Source: Flagellimonas meridianipacifica (lineage in GTDB: Bacteria; Bacteroidota; Bacteroidia; Flavobacteriales; Flavobacteriaceae). Taken from it: DNA of 64,000 nt. Below, piece by piece: positions 26,897 to 36,934 of this stretch. The notes under the pieces are model-generated. The model was not told the origin of the DNA. It did no database searches and saw nothing but the letters and a program-made list of their open reading frames with translations. The DNA lies in the NCBI RefSeq assembly GCF_003001695.1, contig NZ_PVYX01000002.1, forward strand, positions 1,977,855 to 2,041,854. The letters run 5' to 3'. Position numbers and translations under genes: made by a program. Each line of letters opens with the position of its first letter. The stretch's first letter is position 1.

Positions 26897-29416
26897 ATGA
26901 AAAGAATGCTACACCTAAGGAGCAAACTCCTTATGACTTTGCTCGCGCTGTTCACATTCATGGCATGTTCCGATGATGATGAACAAGCCCTTGCAGAAAT
27001 GGTCGTGGAAGACCAAAAAAACATTGTTGAAACGGCCCAAGGAAATGATTCCCTTGATTCATTGGTCGCCGCTTTGACCACTGCCGACCTCAATGATGAT
27101 TCAGATTTGATTGGAACACTTAGTGGAGATGGGCCATTTACTGTTTTCGCACCTACGAATGATGCATTTGCGGCCTTACTTGAAAGCTTGGATGGATTTG
27201 ATTCTCTGGATGATTTTGATACCGAAGAAGAGAGAGCCCTCTTGGCAACTATTTTACAGTATCATGTTGTTTCAGGGATTGCCGCGGCTTCAACGGATTT
27301 GACTGATGGCCAAACCATCGGAACGGTACAAGGAGAAAATGTGACCATAACCAAAAACGATGACAGTGTATTTATTGGAGATGCCACGGATACGGATGCA
27401 GAGGTCATTGTTCCTGATGTAACTGCTTCAAATGGAGTTGTGCACGTTATAGACAAAGTACTTTTGCCTCAGGCCATAATTGACGCCTTAACTCCTCCCA
27501 ATTCTGAAACTTTAGTGGACATTGTAGTTGCAACAGAAGCACTATCCCTTTTAGAAGCGGCCGTTATCAAAGCCGGATTGGTGGATACTTTGAATGGTGA
27601 CGGTCCTTTTACGGTATTTGCACCTACAGATGATGCCTTTGTAGCATTATTGGATATTTTAGGTGATGATTATTCCTCATTGGATGATTTTGACACAGAA
27701 GAGGAAATCGATTTACTACGCAATATTTTATTATATCATGTGATCCCTGCCCAAGTGCTGGAAGCAGATTTGGCAGCTGGTGATGTGGGTACCGCTTTTG
27801 CAGGAAATTCAATTTCCGTAATTGCCTCGGGTGATACTTTCGTAATCGGAGATGCTTCGGATGTTGATGCGAATATTACGGATACGGACATTTTAGCATC
27901 AAACGGAGTGGCACACACTATTGATAAGGTACTTCTACCACAAGCCGCTTTGGATTTTGTAGCTACTCTTCAATTGAAAACAATCGTTGAAATTGCCATT
28001 GAAACCGATGATTTGAGTCTTTTGGTTGATGCTTTACAGGCGACCAATGCAGGCCTGGTTGAAGCCTTGATTGGTGAGGGCCCGTTCACAGTTTTCGCTC
28101 CTACCAATCAAGCCTTTATTGACTTATTGGAGATTTTAGGAGATGACTACCATAGCTTATCCGATTTTGATACGCAGGAAGAAATTGATTTACTTATCGC
28201 TATTCTTACCTATCATGTAGTACCGGATACTGCCGCGTTCGCCGCAGACCTTATGGATGGTCAACAAGTCCCAACTTTATTTGGAGATAAACTTGGTATC
28301 AGCTTAACAAATAATACGGTACATATCGTTGATGCTTCTGATGATAATGCTACCGTGGTTTTACCCGATGTAGAAGCCAGCAATGGAGTTGTTCATGTTA
28401 TTGACAAAGTACTTTTACCACAGGTAGCTTTGGATTTTGTAGCATCCCTTCAATTGAAAAACATTGTGGAGATTGCCATTGAAACCGACGATTTGAGCAT
28501 TTTAGTGGATGCATTGGTAGCTGCAAATGCTGGATTGGTGGAAACACTTAGTGGAGATGGTCCTTTCACAGTATTCGCCCCAACCAATCAAGCGTTTATT
28601 GATTTATTGGATGCTTTAGGGGATGATTTTAATGGCCTGTCAGACTTTGATACCGAAGCTGAATTAGACCTATTGGTTACCATACTGAAATACCATGTGG
28701 TCGCTGGAACTGCTGCATTTTCCTCCGATTTGTCCAATGGACAACACATCCCGACTTTCCAAGGAGAAAGTGTTGGTATAAATATAAAGAACCACACAAT
28801 ACATATTGAAGATGCCACAGACGATAACGCAACTGTTGTGCTTCCAGATGTTGAGGCAAGCAACGGTGTGGTGCATGTAATCAACAAAGTGTTGTTACCA
28901 CAAGAAGCATTGGATGCGTTGACCCCTCCTACCCCAAACATTGCAGAATTGGCTCAATCCGTAGACGATTTAAGCTTATTGGTTGATGCCCTAATACAAG
29001 CAGATGCAGGTTTAGTTGGAGTATTAAGTGGTGACGGTCCATTCACAGTATTTGCGCCAACCAATCAGGCTTTTGCCGACTTATTGCATGCACTGGGTGA
29101 CAACTTTAATAGTTTAGCAGATTTTGATACCCCTGCAGAAAAAGAACTGCTGGCAAAAATACTGACCTATCATGTAGTTTCTGGAGCGGCAGTGGCCTCT
29201 GAAGATATTAGAAATCATCAAAGATTCCATACAGTGCAGGGTGAAGATTTGATTGCCATTTTCAAACATAGAAATGGAAGGGACCAACTCTTCATCCGCG
29301 ACAAGACGCATGTGGATGCTAAAGTCATTGGAGCCGATAATGTGGCGAGCAATGGAATAGTCCATGTTATCAACAAAGTACTTTTACCGCAGGAAGTTTT
29401 AGATGCGCTGCATTAA
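26897..29416 (+). CDS. Fasciclin (FAS1) repeat lipoprotein with five domains
   Basis: The product has 839 residues. A lipoprotein signal ends at C24 (FMAC), followed by SDDDEQ, again acidic. Five FAS1 domains follow, each with a GPFTVFAPTN-type block and a NGVVHVI(D/N)KVLLPQ-type block. Domains three and four are almost the same sequence (IVEIAIETDDLS and DNATVVLPDVEASNGVVHV in both), a recent internal duplication with a 480-bp period. The fifth domain has a shortened basic C-terminal half (FKHRNGRDQLFIRDKTH). Probable surface adhesin. The gene ends in two consecutive terminators. Only 37 bp separate it from the terminator of the previous gene. Confidence 0.93.
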   Translation: MKRMLHLRSKLLMTLLALFTFMACSDDDEQALAEMVVEDQKNIVETAQGNDSLDSLVAALTTADLNDDSDLIGTLSGDGPFTVFAPTNDAFAALLESLDGFDSLDDFDTEEERALLATILQYHVVSGIAAASTDLTDGQTIGTVQGENVTITKNDDSVFIGDATDTDAEVIVPDVTASNGVVHVIDKVLLPQAIIDALTPPNSETLVDIVVATEALSLLEAAVIKAGLVDTLNGDGPFTVFAPTDDAFVALLDILGDDYSSLDDFDTEEEIDLLRNILLYHVIPAQVLEADLAAGDVGTAFAGNSISVIASGDTFVIGDASDVDANITDTDILASNGVAHTIDKVLLPQAALDFVATLQLKTIVEIAIETDDLSLLVDALQATNAGLVEALIGEGPFTVFAPTNQAFIDLLEILGDDYHSLSDFDTQEEIDLLIAILTYHVVPDTAAFAADLMDGQQVPTLFGDKLGISLTNNTVHIVDASDDNATVVLPDVEASNGVVHVIDKVLLPQVALDFVASLQLKNIVEIAIETDDLSILVDALVAANAGLVETLSGDGPFTVFAPTNQAFIDLLDALGDDFNGLSDFDTEAELDLLVTILKYHVVAGTAAFSSDLSNGQHIPTFQGESVGINIKNHTIHIEDATDDNATVVLPDVEASNGVVHVINKVLLPQEALDALTPPTPNIAELAQSVDDLSLLVDALIQADAGLVGVLSGDGPFTVFAPTNQAFADLLHALGDNFNSLADFDTPAEKELLAKILTYHVVSGAAVASEDIRNHQRFHTVQGEDLIAIFKHRNGRDQLFIRDKTHVDAKVIGADNVASNGIVHVINKVLLPQEVLDALH
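27941..28900 (+). repeat. Two tandem 480-bp units encoding FAS1 domains three and four
   Basis: Bases 27941-28420 and 28421-28900 line up with a constant 480-bp offset and share long identical stretches, for example GCTTTGGATTTTGTAGC at 27947 and 28427, and ATTGCCATTGAAACCGA near 28000 and 28480. The next unit boundary at 28901 keeps the same phase. This shows recent domain duplication in frame. Confidence 0.85.
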
Positions 29417-29421
29417 AAATT

Positions 29422-29441
29422 AAGGCACATAGTGCCTTTTT
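29422..29441 (+). terminator. Terminator directly after the third FAS1 gene
   Basis: AAGGCAC at 29422-29428 pairs with GTGCCTT at 29432-29438 across a three-base loop and runs into a T-tract. It is only five bases beyond the stop codon. Confidence 0.7.
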
Positions 29442-29463
29442 GTAAGTATTTTATTATTAAAGA

Positions 29464-29496
29464 GACTCCCTTTGTTTCGATAAAGGGAGTCCTTTT
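29464..29496 (+). terminator. Second terminator after the third FAS1 gene
   Basis: GACTCCCTTT at 29464-29473 pairs perfectly with AAAGGGAGTC at 29482-29491 around an eight-base loop, followed by CTTTT. It backs up the terminator 23 bp upstream. Confidence 0.8.
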
Positions 29497-29646
29497 ATCC
29501 GGACAAAAAAACCGTTCGTCGATGAGACATCAAAAGGGTCATTTTTACCATACAAAACCCTCCCTTTTACAACTATTAATTTTTTAACCGGGGATTGTGC
29601 CGCATCTTTGAAGTCCCAAATCTTTCCAAACTATACCTATCAATGC

Positions 29647-29676
29647 AAATGCCCTCCTAAACAGAGGGCATTTTTT
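29647..29676 (+). terminator. Orphan plus-strand terminator
   Basis: AAATGCCCTC at 29647-29656 pairs perfectly with GAGGGCATTT at 29664-29673 around a seven-base loop; the T-run (six) continues to 29676. The T-run is on the plus strand, yet the nearest plus-strand gene ended at 29416 and already has two terminators. On the minus strand, only three T follow the stem, so use by the gene at 29692 is less convincing. Confidence 0.75.
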
Positions 29677-29691
29677 ATTGCTACTTGTTTT

Positions 29692-30258
29692 CTAATCTTT
29701 TATTTCTTCTTCGAGAACATCAATTATCTCATAACCTTCTTCCACCGCTTGATAAACGGCTTCGTTAAGTTCATAGGCTGTAATCCCATCAAAATTGATT
29801 TCTTCGGCATCCTCAGGTAATTCTTCCAAAACTGCACCAACGGGTGGAGCAGTAATCTCATATGAATCCTCTACTTGTTGATAAAAAACTCCATCGGCAT
29901 AATTATAGTTCACACCACCTACATTGATTACCACCGCAGTTGTGGGCAAAGCTCTTAAACGGAACCCTCTTGGGGGGAAAGTTCTGAAGTAAACTCCCCT
30001 CTGCCTAACATAAAACATACCTCCAACTGGATAATAGCTTACCCTTCGGTAGCGAATGGCGCGGGTATTGGCCGGCAAACGTCTTAGCGTTCTTCGATAA
30101 ATTCTTCGGTTTTGTCTTCGAATTCGTCTTTTTGCAGGTCTGTTTACCCTAGAGGTTCTTACCACGGTCCTATTGACCGTAACCTGAGCCTCAACAGATT
30201 CCATTGGTCCAAAAAAAGATACCAAAAAGCAAAAAAGAATGAGATTAATATATTTCAT
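29692..30258 (-). CDS. DUF6515-family exported protein
   Basis: The product has 188 residues from the ATG at 30256-30258, which gives a signal peptide (MKYINLILFCFLVSFFG). A longer reading to 30297 adds a hydrophilic extension and is less likely. The mature protein has two opposite halves: an Arg-rich segment (about residues 27-80, with RRIRRQNRRIYRR) and an acidic C-terminus (about 130-188). Between them lie repeats such as YPVGGMFYVRQRGVYF and the GGVNYNYADGVFYQ block typical of DUF6515. The family has no known function. It converges on the FAS1 gene at 29416. Confidence 0.78.
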   Translation of the reverse strand: MKYINLILFCFLVSFFGPMESVEAQVTVNRTVVRTSRVNRPAKRRIRRQNRRIYRRTLRRLPANTRAIRYRRVSYYPVGGMFYVRQRGVYFRTFPPRGFRLRALPTTAVVINVGGVNYNYADGVFYQQVEDSYEITAPPVGAVLEELPEDAEEINFDGITAYELNEAVYQAVEEGYEIIDVLEEEIKD

Positions 30259-30353
30259 GGCACTGTGTTTATGATTTTTGATTTGACTCTGATTCACATC
30301 AAAGGTTTAATCCTTCAATCATAAAAACGTAGAAATTGCCCGCTTTGTATATT

Positions 30354-32225
30354 TTACCTGCGACCTCCCGTTTTCTTTTGGGCTTCAGCTTGTTCCATCA
30401 TTTCACGCATTTTGCGCTGGAACTTATTTTCCTTTTTTGGTTTCTTTTTATTCTCTTGAATCTGTGCATGGATTTTGTCCTCATCCAAAATGTAGTTCTT
30501 AATCGCCAGCATGATAAATATGGTAATCAAGTTGGAAACAAAGTAGTACAAACTCAAACCACTGGCATAGTTATTAAAGAAGAACAGCATCATCAATGGA
30601 GATAAATACATAATGAACTTCATGTTTGGCATTCCAGGTTGCTGTTGCATTTGCATGGTCTGCCCTGTAGTAAGTGTCATATAAAAGAAGATGGCAATAG
30701 ATGCCAAAATGGGAAACAAGCTCACATGATCCCCATAAAATGGGATGGAGAAAGGAAGATTAAAAATGGTATCGTAGGAAGATAAATCCTCTGCCCATAA
30801 AAATGATTTTTGTCTCAACTCAAAAGAAGTTGGGAAAAACATGAAAAGTGCATAGAAAATGGGCAGCTGAAGCAACGCAGGGATACATCCACTCATAGGA
30901 CTGACCCCAGCTTTATTGTACAGCTTCATGGTTTCTTGCTGCTTCTTCATGGCATTGTCCTTATGCTTTTCATTGATTTCGGTGATTTCTGGCTTTAGGA
31001 CCTTCATTTTGGCCTGGGACAAATACGATTTATATGTAACCGGGGATAATGCCAATCGTACCACTATGGTCATTATGATAATGGCAATTCCATAGGGCAA
31101 AAAGGAACTTAAGAAACCGTAGAATGGGGTAAATACATATCGATTTATCCATCCAAAGATTCCCCAACCAAAGGGAATGGAATCCACTAGGCCCAACTCT
31201 TTATAGTCATCCAAAATTTTCACATCAGTAGGGCCGTAATACCAATACATGCTTTGGGACAACTCCCCTCCTTTTAGTTCCAAAGTGGTCTTTGTACTGT
31301 AATCTTTGGTGAAAAGGGTTTCCTTGCTTTCCTCTTCCACTAAGTTCTTTGAACTTAGGTCCACTGTCTTAAAGTGGTCATCCGTGGCTAAAATTGAACT
31401 GAAAAAGTGCTGTCTGTAGGATAACCATTTCACATCCACCTCGGTTTCTTCATCCAAATCACTGCTTTCGGATAGTTTACTGACCTTTCCCCCGTCATGG
31501 TTATAGGTTAGACGAGTATATCTATTCTCGTACTGGACACTTTTATTATGTCGAATACCTTTTACATCCCATTCTAAAGTAATGGGACGACTACCGCTTA
31601 TGATGCCATTCAAACCTTGGGAGCGAACGGTGAAATCCACCAAATAGTCATTTGGTTTCATTTCATATCTATACTCCAAAAATTGACTTTCAGATACCTT
31701 GGCTTTCATTGAAAGTACTTGCGTATCTCCATTTTTGGAAAGATTAGGCTCAAAAAACAAATCGGTTGTGCTTAGGGTCCTATTATCATTAGTCACAAAA
31801 TTCAGGGCAAAGTTTGCATTACCTTCCTTGACTAAAAACACAGGGATGGAATCATAGGTAACGAAATTCTTCATTTTCGCCTCTACAATCTGACCTCCCT
31901 GATTAGCTACTTCCAAGTATAACAGCTCATTTTCAAGAGTGGTAGTCCCTTCAGAAACGGATGTAAATCCAAATGCACCTACTTGATTTTTATATGAAGC
32001 TACCGCAGTGGAATCTGCCGTATCCACTATTTTCTTTGGTTCTTGAGGTTCTGTGGTAGTTACTTCCTCAACTTTTTGGGCCTCGGCCTCAATTTTTTCC
32101 TGCTCCGCTTTTTGGGCTTCCAATTCCTCTGGTGTAGGTTGATTTTGGTAAAACATAAAAACCAGAATCCCAAAAATCAACACAAATCCAATAATGGAAT
32201 TGATATCCAACTTCTTTTCCTCCAT
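30354..32225 (-). CDS. yidC: Membrane protein insertase YidC
   Basis: The product has 623 residues, the usual length for Gram-negative YidC. An N-terminal helix (residues about 9-24) is followed by a long periplasmic beta-rich domain (about 50-360), then the five-helix insertase core starting at YGIAIIIMTIVVRLALSP with its hydrophilic-groove arginine. Core features such as MSGCIPALLQLPIFYALF and the coiled cytoplasmic loop KMKVLKPEITEINEKHK are clear. The C-terminal tail is basic (KKPKKENKFQRKMREM), as in ribosome-binding YidC tails. It lies 66 bp downstream of pyrG on the same strand. Confidence 0.96.
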   Translation of the reverse strand: MEEKKLDINSIIGFVLIFGILVFMFYQNQPTPEELEAQKAEQEKIEAEAQKVEEVTTTEPQEPKKIVDTADSTAVASYKNQVGAFGFTSVSEGTTTLENELLYLEVANQGGQIVEAKMKNFVTYDSIPVFLVKEGNANFALNFVTNDNRTLSTTDLFFEPNLSKNGDTQVLSMKAKVSESQFLEYRYEMKPNDYLVDFTVRSQGLNGIISGSRPITLEWDVKGIRHNKSVQYENRYTRLTYNHDGGKVSKLSESSDLDEETEVDVKWLSYRQHFFSSILATDDHFKTVDLSSKNLVEEESKETLFTKDYSTKTTLELKGGELSQSMYWYYGPTDVKILDDYKELGLVDSIPFGWGIFGWINRYVFTPFYGFLSSFLPYGIAIIIMTIVVRLALSPVTYKSYLSQAKMKVLKPEITEINEKHKDNAMKKQQETMKLYNKAGVSPMSGCIPALLQLPIFYALFMFFPTSFELRQKSFLWAEDLSSYDTIFNLPFSIPFYGDHVSLFPILASIAIFFYMTLTTGQTMQMQQQPGMPNMKFIMYLSPLMMLFFFNNYASGLSLYYFVSNLITIFIMLAIKNYILDEDKIHAQIQENKKKPKKENKFQRKMREMMEQAEAQKKTGGRR

Positions 32226-32291
32226 GAAAGTTATTTAGTAATGTCTTTAACTTGGCAATATCGGTGGCAAATATATGTCCAAAACCGCAGT

Positions 32292-34025
<1,734 letters not shown>

Positions 34026-34140
34026 TTATATCCAAATAGCTTAACCTTTTAGAAACCTAGATATAAACTGGTAGAATAGTTAATATTCTATATTGCCCCA
34101 TAAGTCCATTTTGGAAAATCTGAAAAACTGAGAACTAGTT

Positions 34141-34911
34141 ATGAAGAAAAACTTTATTGCCCGACCCCTCCTTGTCATTTTAACCAGTTTATTGTTTATT
34201 GCCTGTAGTAACGATGATGGAGCCATTGATTCATTAATTAGCGGAGACGATGAAATTGTAAACGAGGAAAACTCGGTGGATAACGACTCGGATGATGATT
34301 CTGATAATACCGATGATGGAAGTAATGAGGACAGTTCAGATGATGATTCCAATAATTCGGATGACAACGAGGGAAACAATGATGACTCCTCCGACGATGG
34401 TAACATGGGCCAAGATGATTCCAACGGCGACGATGATTCCAATAATGACTCTTCAAATGATGATTCTTCTGAAGCTACGTTGGTTGGAGATTGGAGATTG
34501 GTTAGTGCCACAGTTAACGATGGACAGGCTTCCACCGTTTTTAATGGGTCTACATTAAGCTTTCCCTTTACCTCAACATCCCAAGATGAAGATGTTGGTA
34601 TCTCGTTTCAAGAAAATCCCAATGTCATCCAAGGGATGGGTCAATATACCAATGTCATTGAGTTTTCTTTTCTAAGTCTCGACTTTACTGAGGAAGCTAC
34701 CTTTGATAGTCCCCTTACGGACGGCAATTGGGAAATGAACAATGATGAATTGATAATCAGCGATAGCTCAGAGGCAAACGGTACATTTACCATTACAGAA
34801 CTGACTGCAACTACTTTGATTTTACAAATTGACTTTGAGGAAACGGTGCCAACCGATGATTTCGACTTGGATGCTACTGGCGTTCTTGTTATAGAACTGG
34901 CCAGAAACTAA
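34141..34911 (+). CDS. Lipoprotein with long Asp/Ser/Asn linker and lipocalin-like domain
   Basis: The product has 256 residues. The lipoprotein signal ends at C22 (LLFIAC), followed by SNDDGAID, again acidic. Residues about 30-115 form a low-complexity linker of Asp, Ser and Asn. The C-terminal 135 residues begin LVGDWRLVSATVNDG, the typical opening of the small lipocalin-like domains common in Bacteroidota lipoproteins. The linker would hold the domain away from the membrane. The ligand is unknown. It is flanked by a divergent pyrG and a convergent DUF3820 gene. Confidence 0.82.
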   Translation: MKKNFIARPLLVILTSLLFIACSNDDGAIDSLISGDDEIVNEENSVDNDSDDDSDNTDDGSNEDSSDDDSNNSDDNEGNNDDSSDDGNMGQDDSNGDDDSNNDSSNDDSSEATLVGDWRLVSATVNDGQASTVFNGSTLSFPFTSTSQDEDVGISFQENPNVIQGMGQYTNVIEFSFLSLDFTEEATFDSPLTDGNWEMNNDELIISDSSEANGTFTITELTATTLILQIDFEETVPTDDFDLDATGVLVIELARN

Positions 34912-34914
34912 GGT

Positions 34915-35151
34915 TTAATCTTCAGGATATTCTTTTTGAAGTTTCCGTATAATTGACTCCAAACCATTGTCCTTTATGGTCAACATGGTTTCCAAGTATT
35001 GCCCCAATTTTCCTGGTGGGAATCCTTTTTGTTTGAACCACACCAGATATGGCAACGGAAGATCCACTAAGTACTGGTCCTTAAATTTTCCAAAAGGCAT
35101 CTTGTAGTGAGCCAATTTAATAAGTTCCTCTCTTTTAGGTTGCATTTCCAT
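34915..35151 (-). CDS. DUF3820 family protein
   Basis: The product has 78 residues and no signal or membrane segment. The block YKMPFGKFKDQYLVDLPLPYLVWF is the diagnostic DUF3820 motif (phenylalanine-glycine-lysine followed by an aromatic-rich stretch). The family is small and cytoplasmic and has been linked in databases to virulence regulation in Pseudomonas without proof of mechanism. It ends three bases from the convergent lipoprotein stop and starts 45 bp from the divergent isomerase gene. Confidence 0.83.
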   Translation of the reverse strand: MEMQPKREELIKLAHYKMPFGKFKDQYLVDLPLPYLVWFKQKGFPPGKLGQYLETMLTIKDNGLESIIRKLQKEYPED

Positions 35152-35168
35152 TTACAGGCCTAAAGTAC

Positions 35169-35176
35169 TATCTTTC
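35169..35176 (+). promoter_or_regulatory. Candidate -7 element for the isomerase gene
   Basis: TATCTTTC at 35169-35176 matches TAnnTTTG in seven of eight positions and ends 19 bp before the ATG at 35196. No convincing TTTG -33 box is visible. Confidence 0.3.
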
Positions 35177-35195
35177 TTGGAACAATTTTGGTTTC

Positions 35196-36059
35196 ATGAA
35201 AAGACGTAATTTCATTTCAGCAACTGCAGCAGGAACAGCTAGTCTGATTTCAACTTCTGTATTAGGACAGAAAGTAAAAAATCAAAAAGAATTCAAACTA
35301 AAGAACAACATTAACCATAGTGTGTGTCAATGGTGTTTTAATCATCTGCCTTTGGAAGATTTTCTAAAAGTGTTGAATGAACTTGGTATTGGCGCAATAG
35401 ATTTGATAGGTCCCAAAGACTGGCCGCTATTGAAACAATACAACATTCACTGTTCTATGTGCAATGGTGCAGAAATTAGTCTTACTGAAGGCTGGAACGA
35501 CCCGAAATATCATGAAACTCTAGTAAAGAATTATACGGCAATCATCCCAAAAGTTGCTGAGGCCGGTTACACCAACCTTATTTGTTTCAGTGGAAACCGC
35601 AGAGGTATAAATGATTATGTGGGGTTGCAAAACTGCGTGGACGGTCTTTCACAAATACTCCCGCTTGCAGAAAAACATGGTGTGGTCATTCAAATGGAGC
35701 TTTTCAATCAAATCAACCATCCGGATTATATGTGTGACAGTAGCTTATGGGGTGTTGAACTCTGTAAAAGGTTGGGTAGCGATAACTTTAAGTTACTCTA
35801 CGATATTTACCACATGCAAGTCCAAGAAGGGGATATCATCAGAACCATTCAGGAGTACCACATGTATTTTGGACATTATCATACAGCAGGAGTTCCCGGA
35901 AGAAATGAAATTGACGAAACCCAAGAACTGTACTATCCTGCCATCATGAAAGCGATTTTGGATACTGGTTTTAACGGTTATGTAGCCCAAGAGTTCATTG
36001 TGACTTGGGAAGATAAAATTGCAGCTTTAAAAGATGCTTTTCTAAGGTGTGATGTTTAA
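35196..36059 (+). CDS. Exported hydroxypyruvate isomerase-like TIM-barrel protein
   Basis: The product has 287 residues. An N-terminal RR (MKRRNFISATAAGTAS) followed by a hydrophobic stretch is a probable Tat signal. The xylose-isomerase-like TIM barrel has motifs close to hydroxypyruvate isomerase: ELFNQINHPDY, KLLYDIYHMQVQEGD and GHYHTAGVPGRNE, with metal-binding Glu, Asp and His in these blocks. Tat export of a metalloenzyme fits a periplasmic sugar-acid or polyol isomerase. The actual substrate is not known. It converges with the AraC regulator at 36085. Confidence 0.82.
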   Translation: MKRRNFISATAAGTASLISTSVLGQKVKNQKEFKLKNNINHSVCQWCFNHLPLEDFLKVLNELGIGAIDLIGPKDWPLLKQYNIHCSMCNGAEISLTEGWNDPKYHETLVKNYTAIIPKVAEAGYTNLICFSGNRRGINDYVGLQNCVDGLSQILPLAEKHGVVIQMELFNQINHPDYMCDSSLWGVELCKRLGSDNFKLLYDIYHMQVQEGDIIRTIQEYHMYFGHYHTAGVPGRNEIDETQELYYPAIMKAILDTGFNGYVAQEFIVTWEDKIAALKDAFLRCDV

Positions 36060-36084
36060 TCCAAAACAGGAACTATAAATTCAT

Positions 36085-36888
36085 TCATTTGAATGCTTGT
36101 CTGAAAGCTATAGGAGTAGCATTGAAATACTTCTTAAAGGTTCGCGTGTAGTGGCTTTGGTCTGAAAAACCGGAGGAATACGCTATCTGGGTAAGTGAAA
36201 ACTTAGAGTTCATTAATAAGGGAATGGATTTCTTCACTTTGTGCCTTCTTATATACTCACCCAGTGTTATGTCATGATATTTTGGAAAGCTTCGGGAAAG
36301 ATGTACAGGATGTATTCCAAGCTTTGCTGACAGATTTTCCAAAGAAAGGATATCCTCGTCATTGTAGATTAAATCTTCAAGTGTATTTAGCCAAGCTGGT
36401 TCCATTTTGTGCGAACGATGGTAATCTTTCCATAAACCATCGCATAGCTGAAGTACTAAAGTTTCCATGGAAACGGAGGAAAACACATCATCTATCATGA
36501 ATTCGTAGTAAATTTTTGCTAGGGTATGATGTAAGTTTGGATTGGTAATCAATTTGCTTCCCTCCCATAGTCCGCGCTCCAACTGTTTTTCTTTGAACCA
36601 CCTTTTATCCAATTCAATATGGAAGCCCTTTGCGTGGGAAGACTCTTTGGTGTTTTTATGGATTTCTTGCCAGTTGAGAAATAGAAAACTTCCTTGGGGA
36701 CAAAGTCTAGTTCCTTTTTTGTTTAAATCCTTTAGATTACCTCCCAGCACAAACATGAAATATGGGTTCTCATGATAATGCCAATCAGTTTCGGGCAGGT
36801 GGTAGTCGTACTCAGAAATCGAAAAACCAAAATTTTTCAATTCAGTTTTCTTGATTCCGTAATAGACACCGCTTTTTCGAATCTTCAT
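36085..36888 (-). CDS. AraC-family transcriptional regulator
   Basis: The product has 267 residues. The N-terminal cupin-like ligand-binding half is about residues 1-130 (YDYHLPETDWHYHENPYFMFVLGG). The C-terminal double helix-turn-helix covers about 165-265, with ENLSAKLGIHPVHLSRSFPKYHDITLGEYIRRHKV and the second helix-turn-helix IAYSSGFSDQSHYTRTFKKYFNATP. The adjacent convergent isomerase-like gene is a possible target, but no operator is visible and the link is inference. The gene stands alone. Confidence 0.9.
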   Translation of the reverse strand: MKIRKSGVYYGIKKTELKNFGFSISEYDYHLPETDWHYHENPYFMFVLGGNLKDLNKKGTRLCPQGSFLFLNWQEIHKNTKESSHAKGFHIELDKRWFKEKQLERGLWEGSKLITNPNLHHTLAKIYYEFMIDDVFSSVSMETLVLQLCDGLWKDYHRSHKMEPAWLNTLEDLIYNDEDILSLENLSAKLGIHPVHLSRSFPKYHDITLGEYIRRHKVKKSIPLLMNSKFSLTQIAYSSGFSDQSHYTRTFKKYFNATPIAFRQAFK

Positions 36889-36934
36889 ATAATGAAGAGT
36901 TCATTTTTTAGAAAACGTTACAGCTGTTTGAGAA

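Noticed and set aside
27262..28941. Several long minus-strand frames across the FAS1 genes.
   Set aside because: They mirror the repeated FAS1 domains and recur at the same place in each repeat, as expected of antisense shadows.
34260..34480. Short repeated units considered as a possible CRISPR array.
   Set aside because: The repeats are in-frame codons of a protein linker without constant spacer length or palindromic repeats.
34080..34535. Ser/Glu-rich frame of 151 codons on the minus strand.
   Set aside because: It is the antisense of the Asp/Ser/Asn-rich linker of the lipoprotein at 34141.
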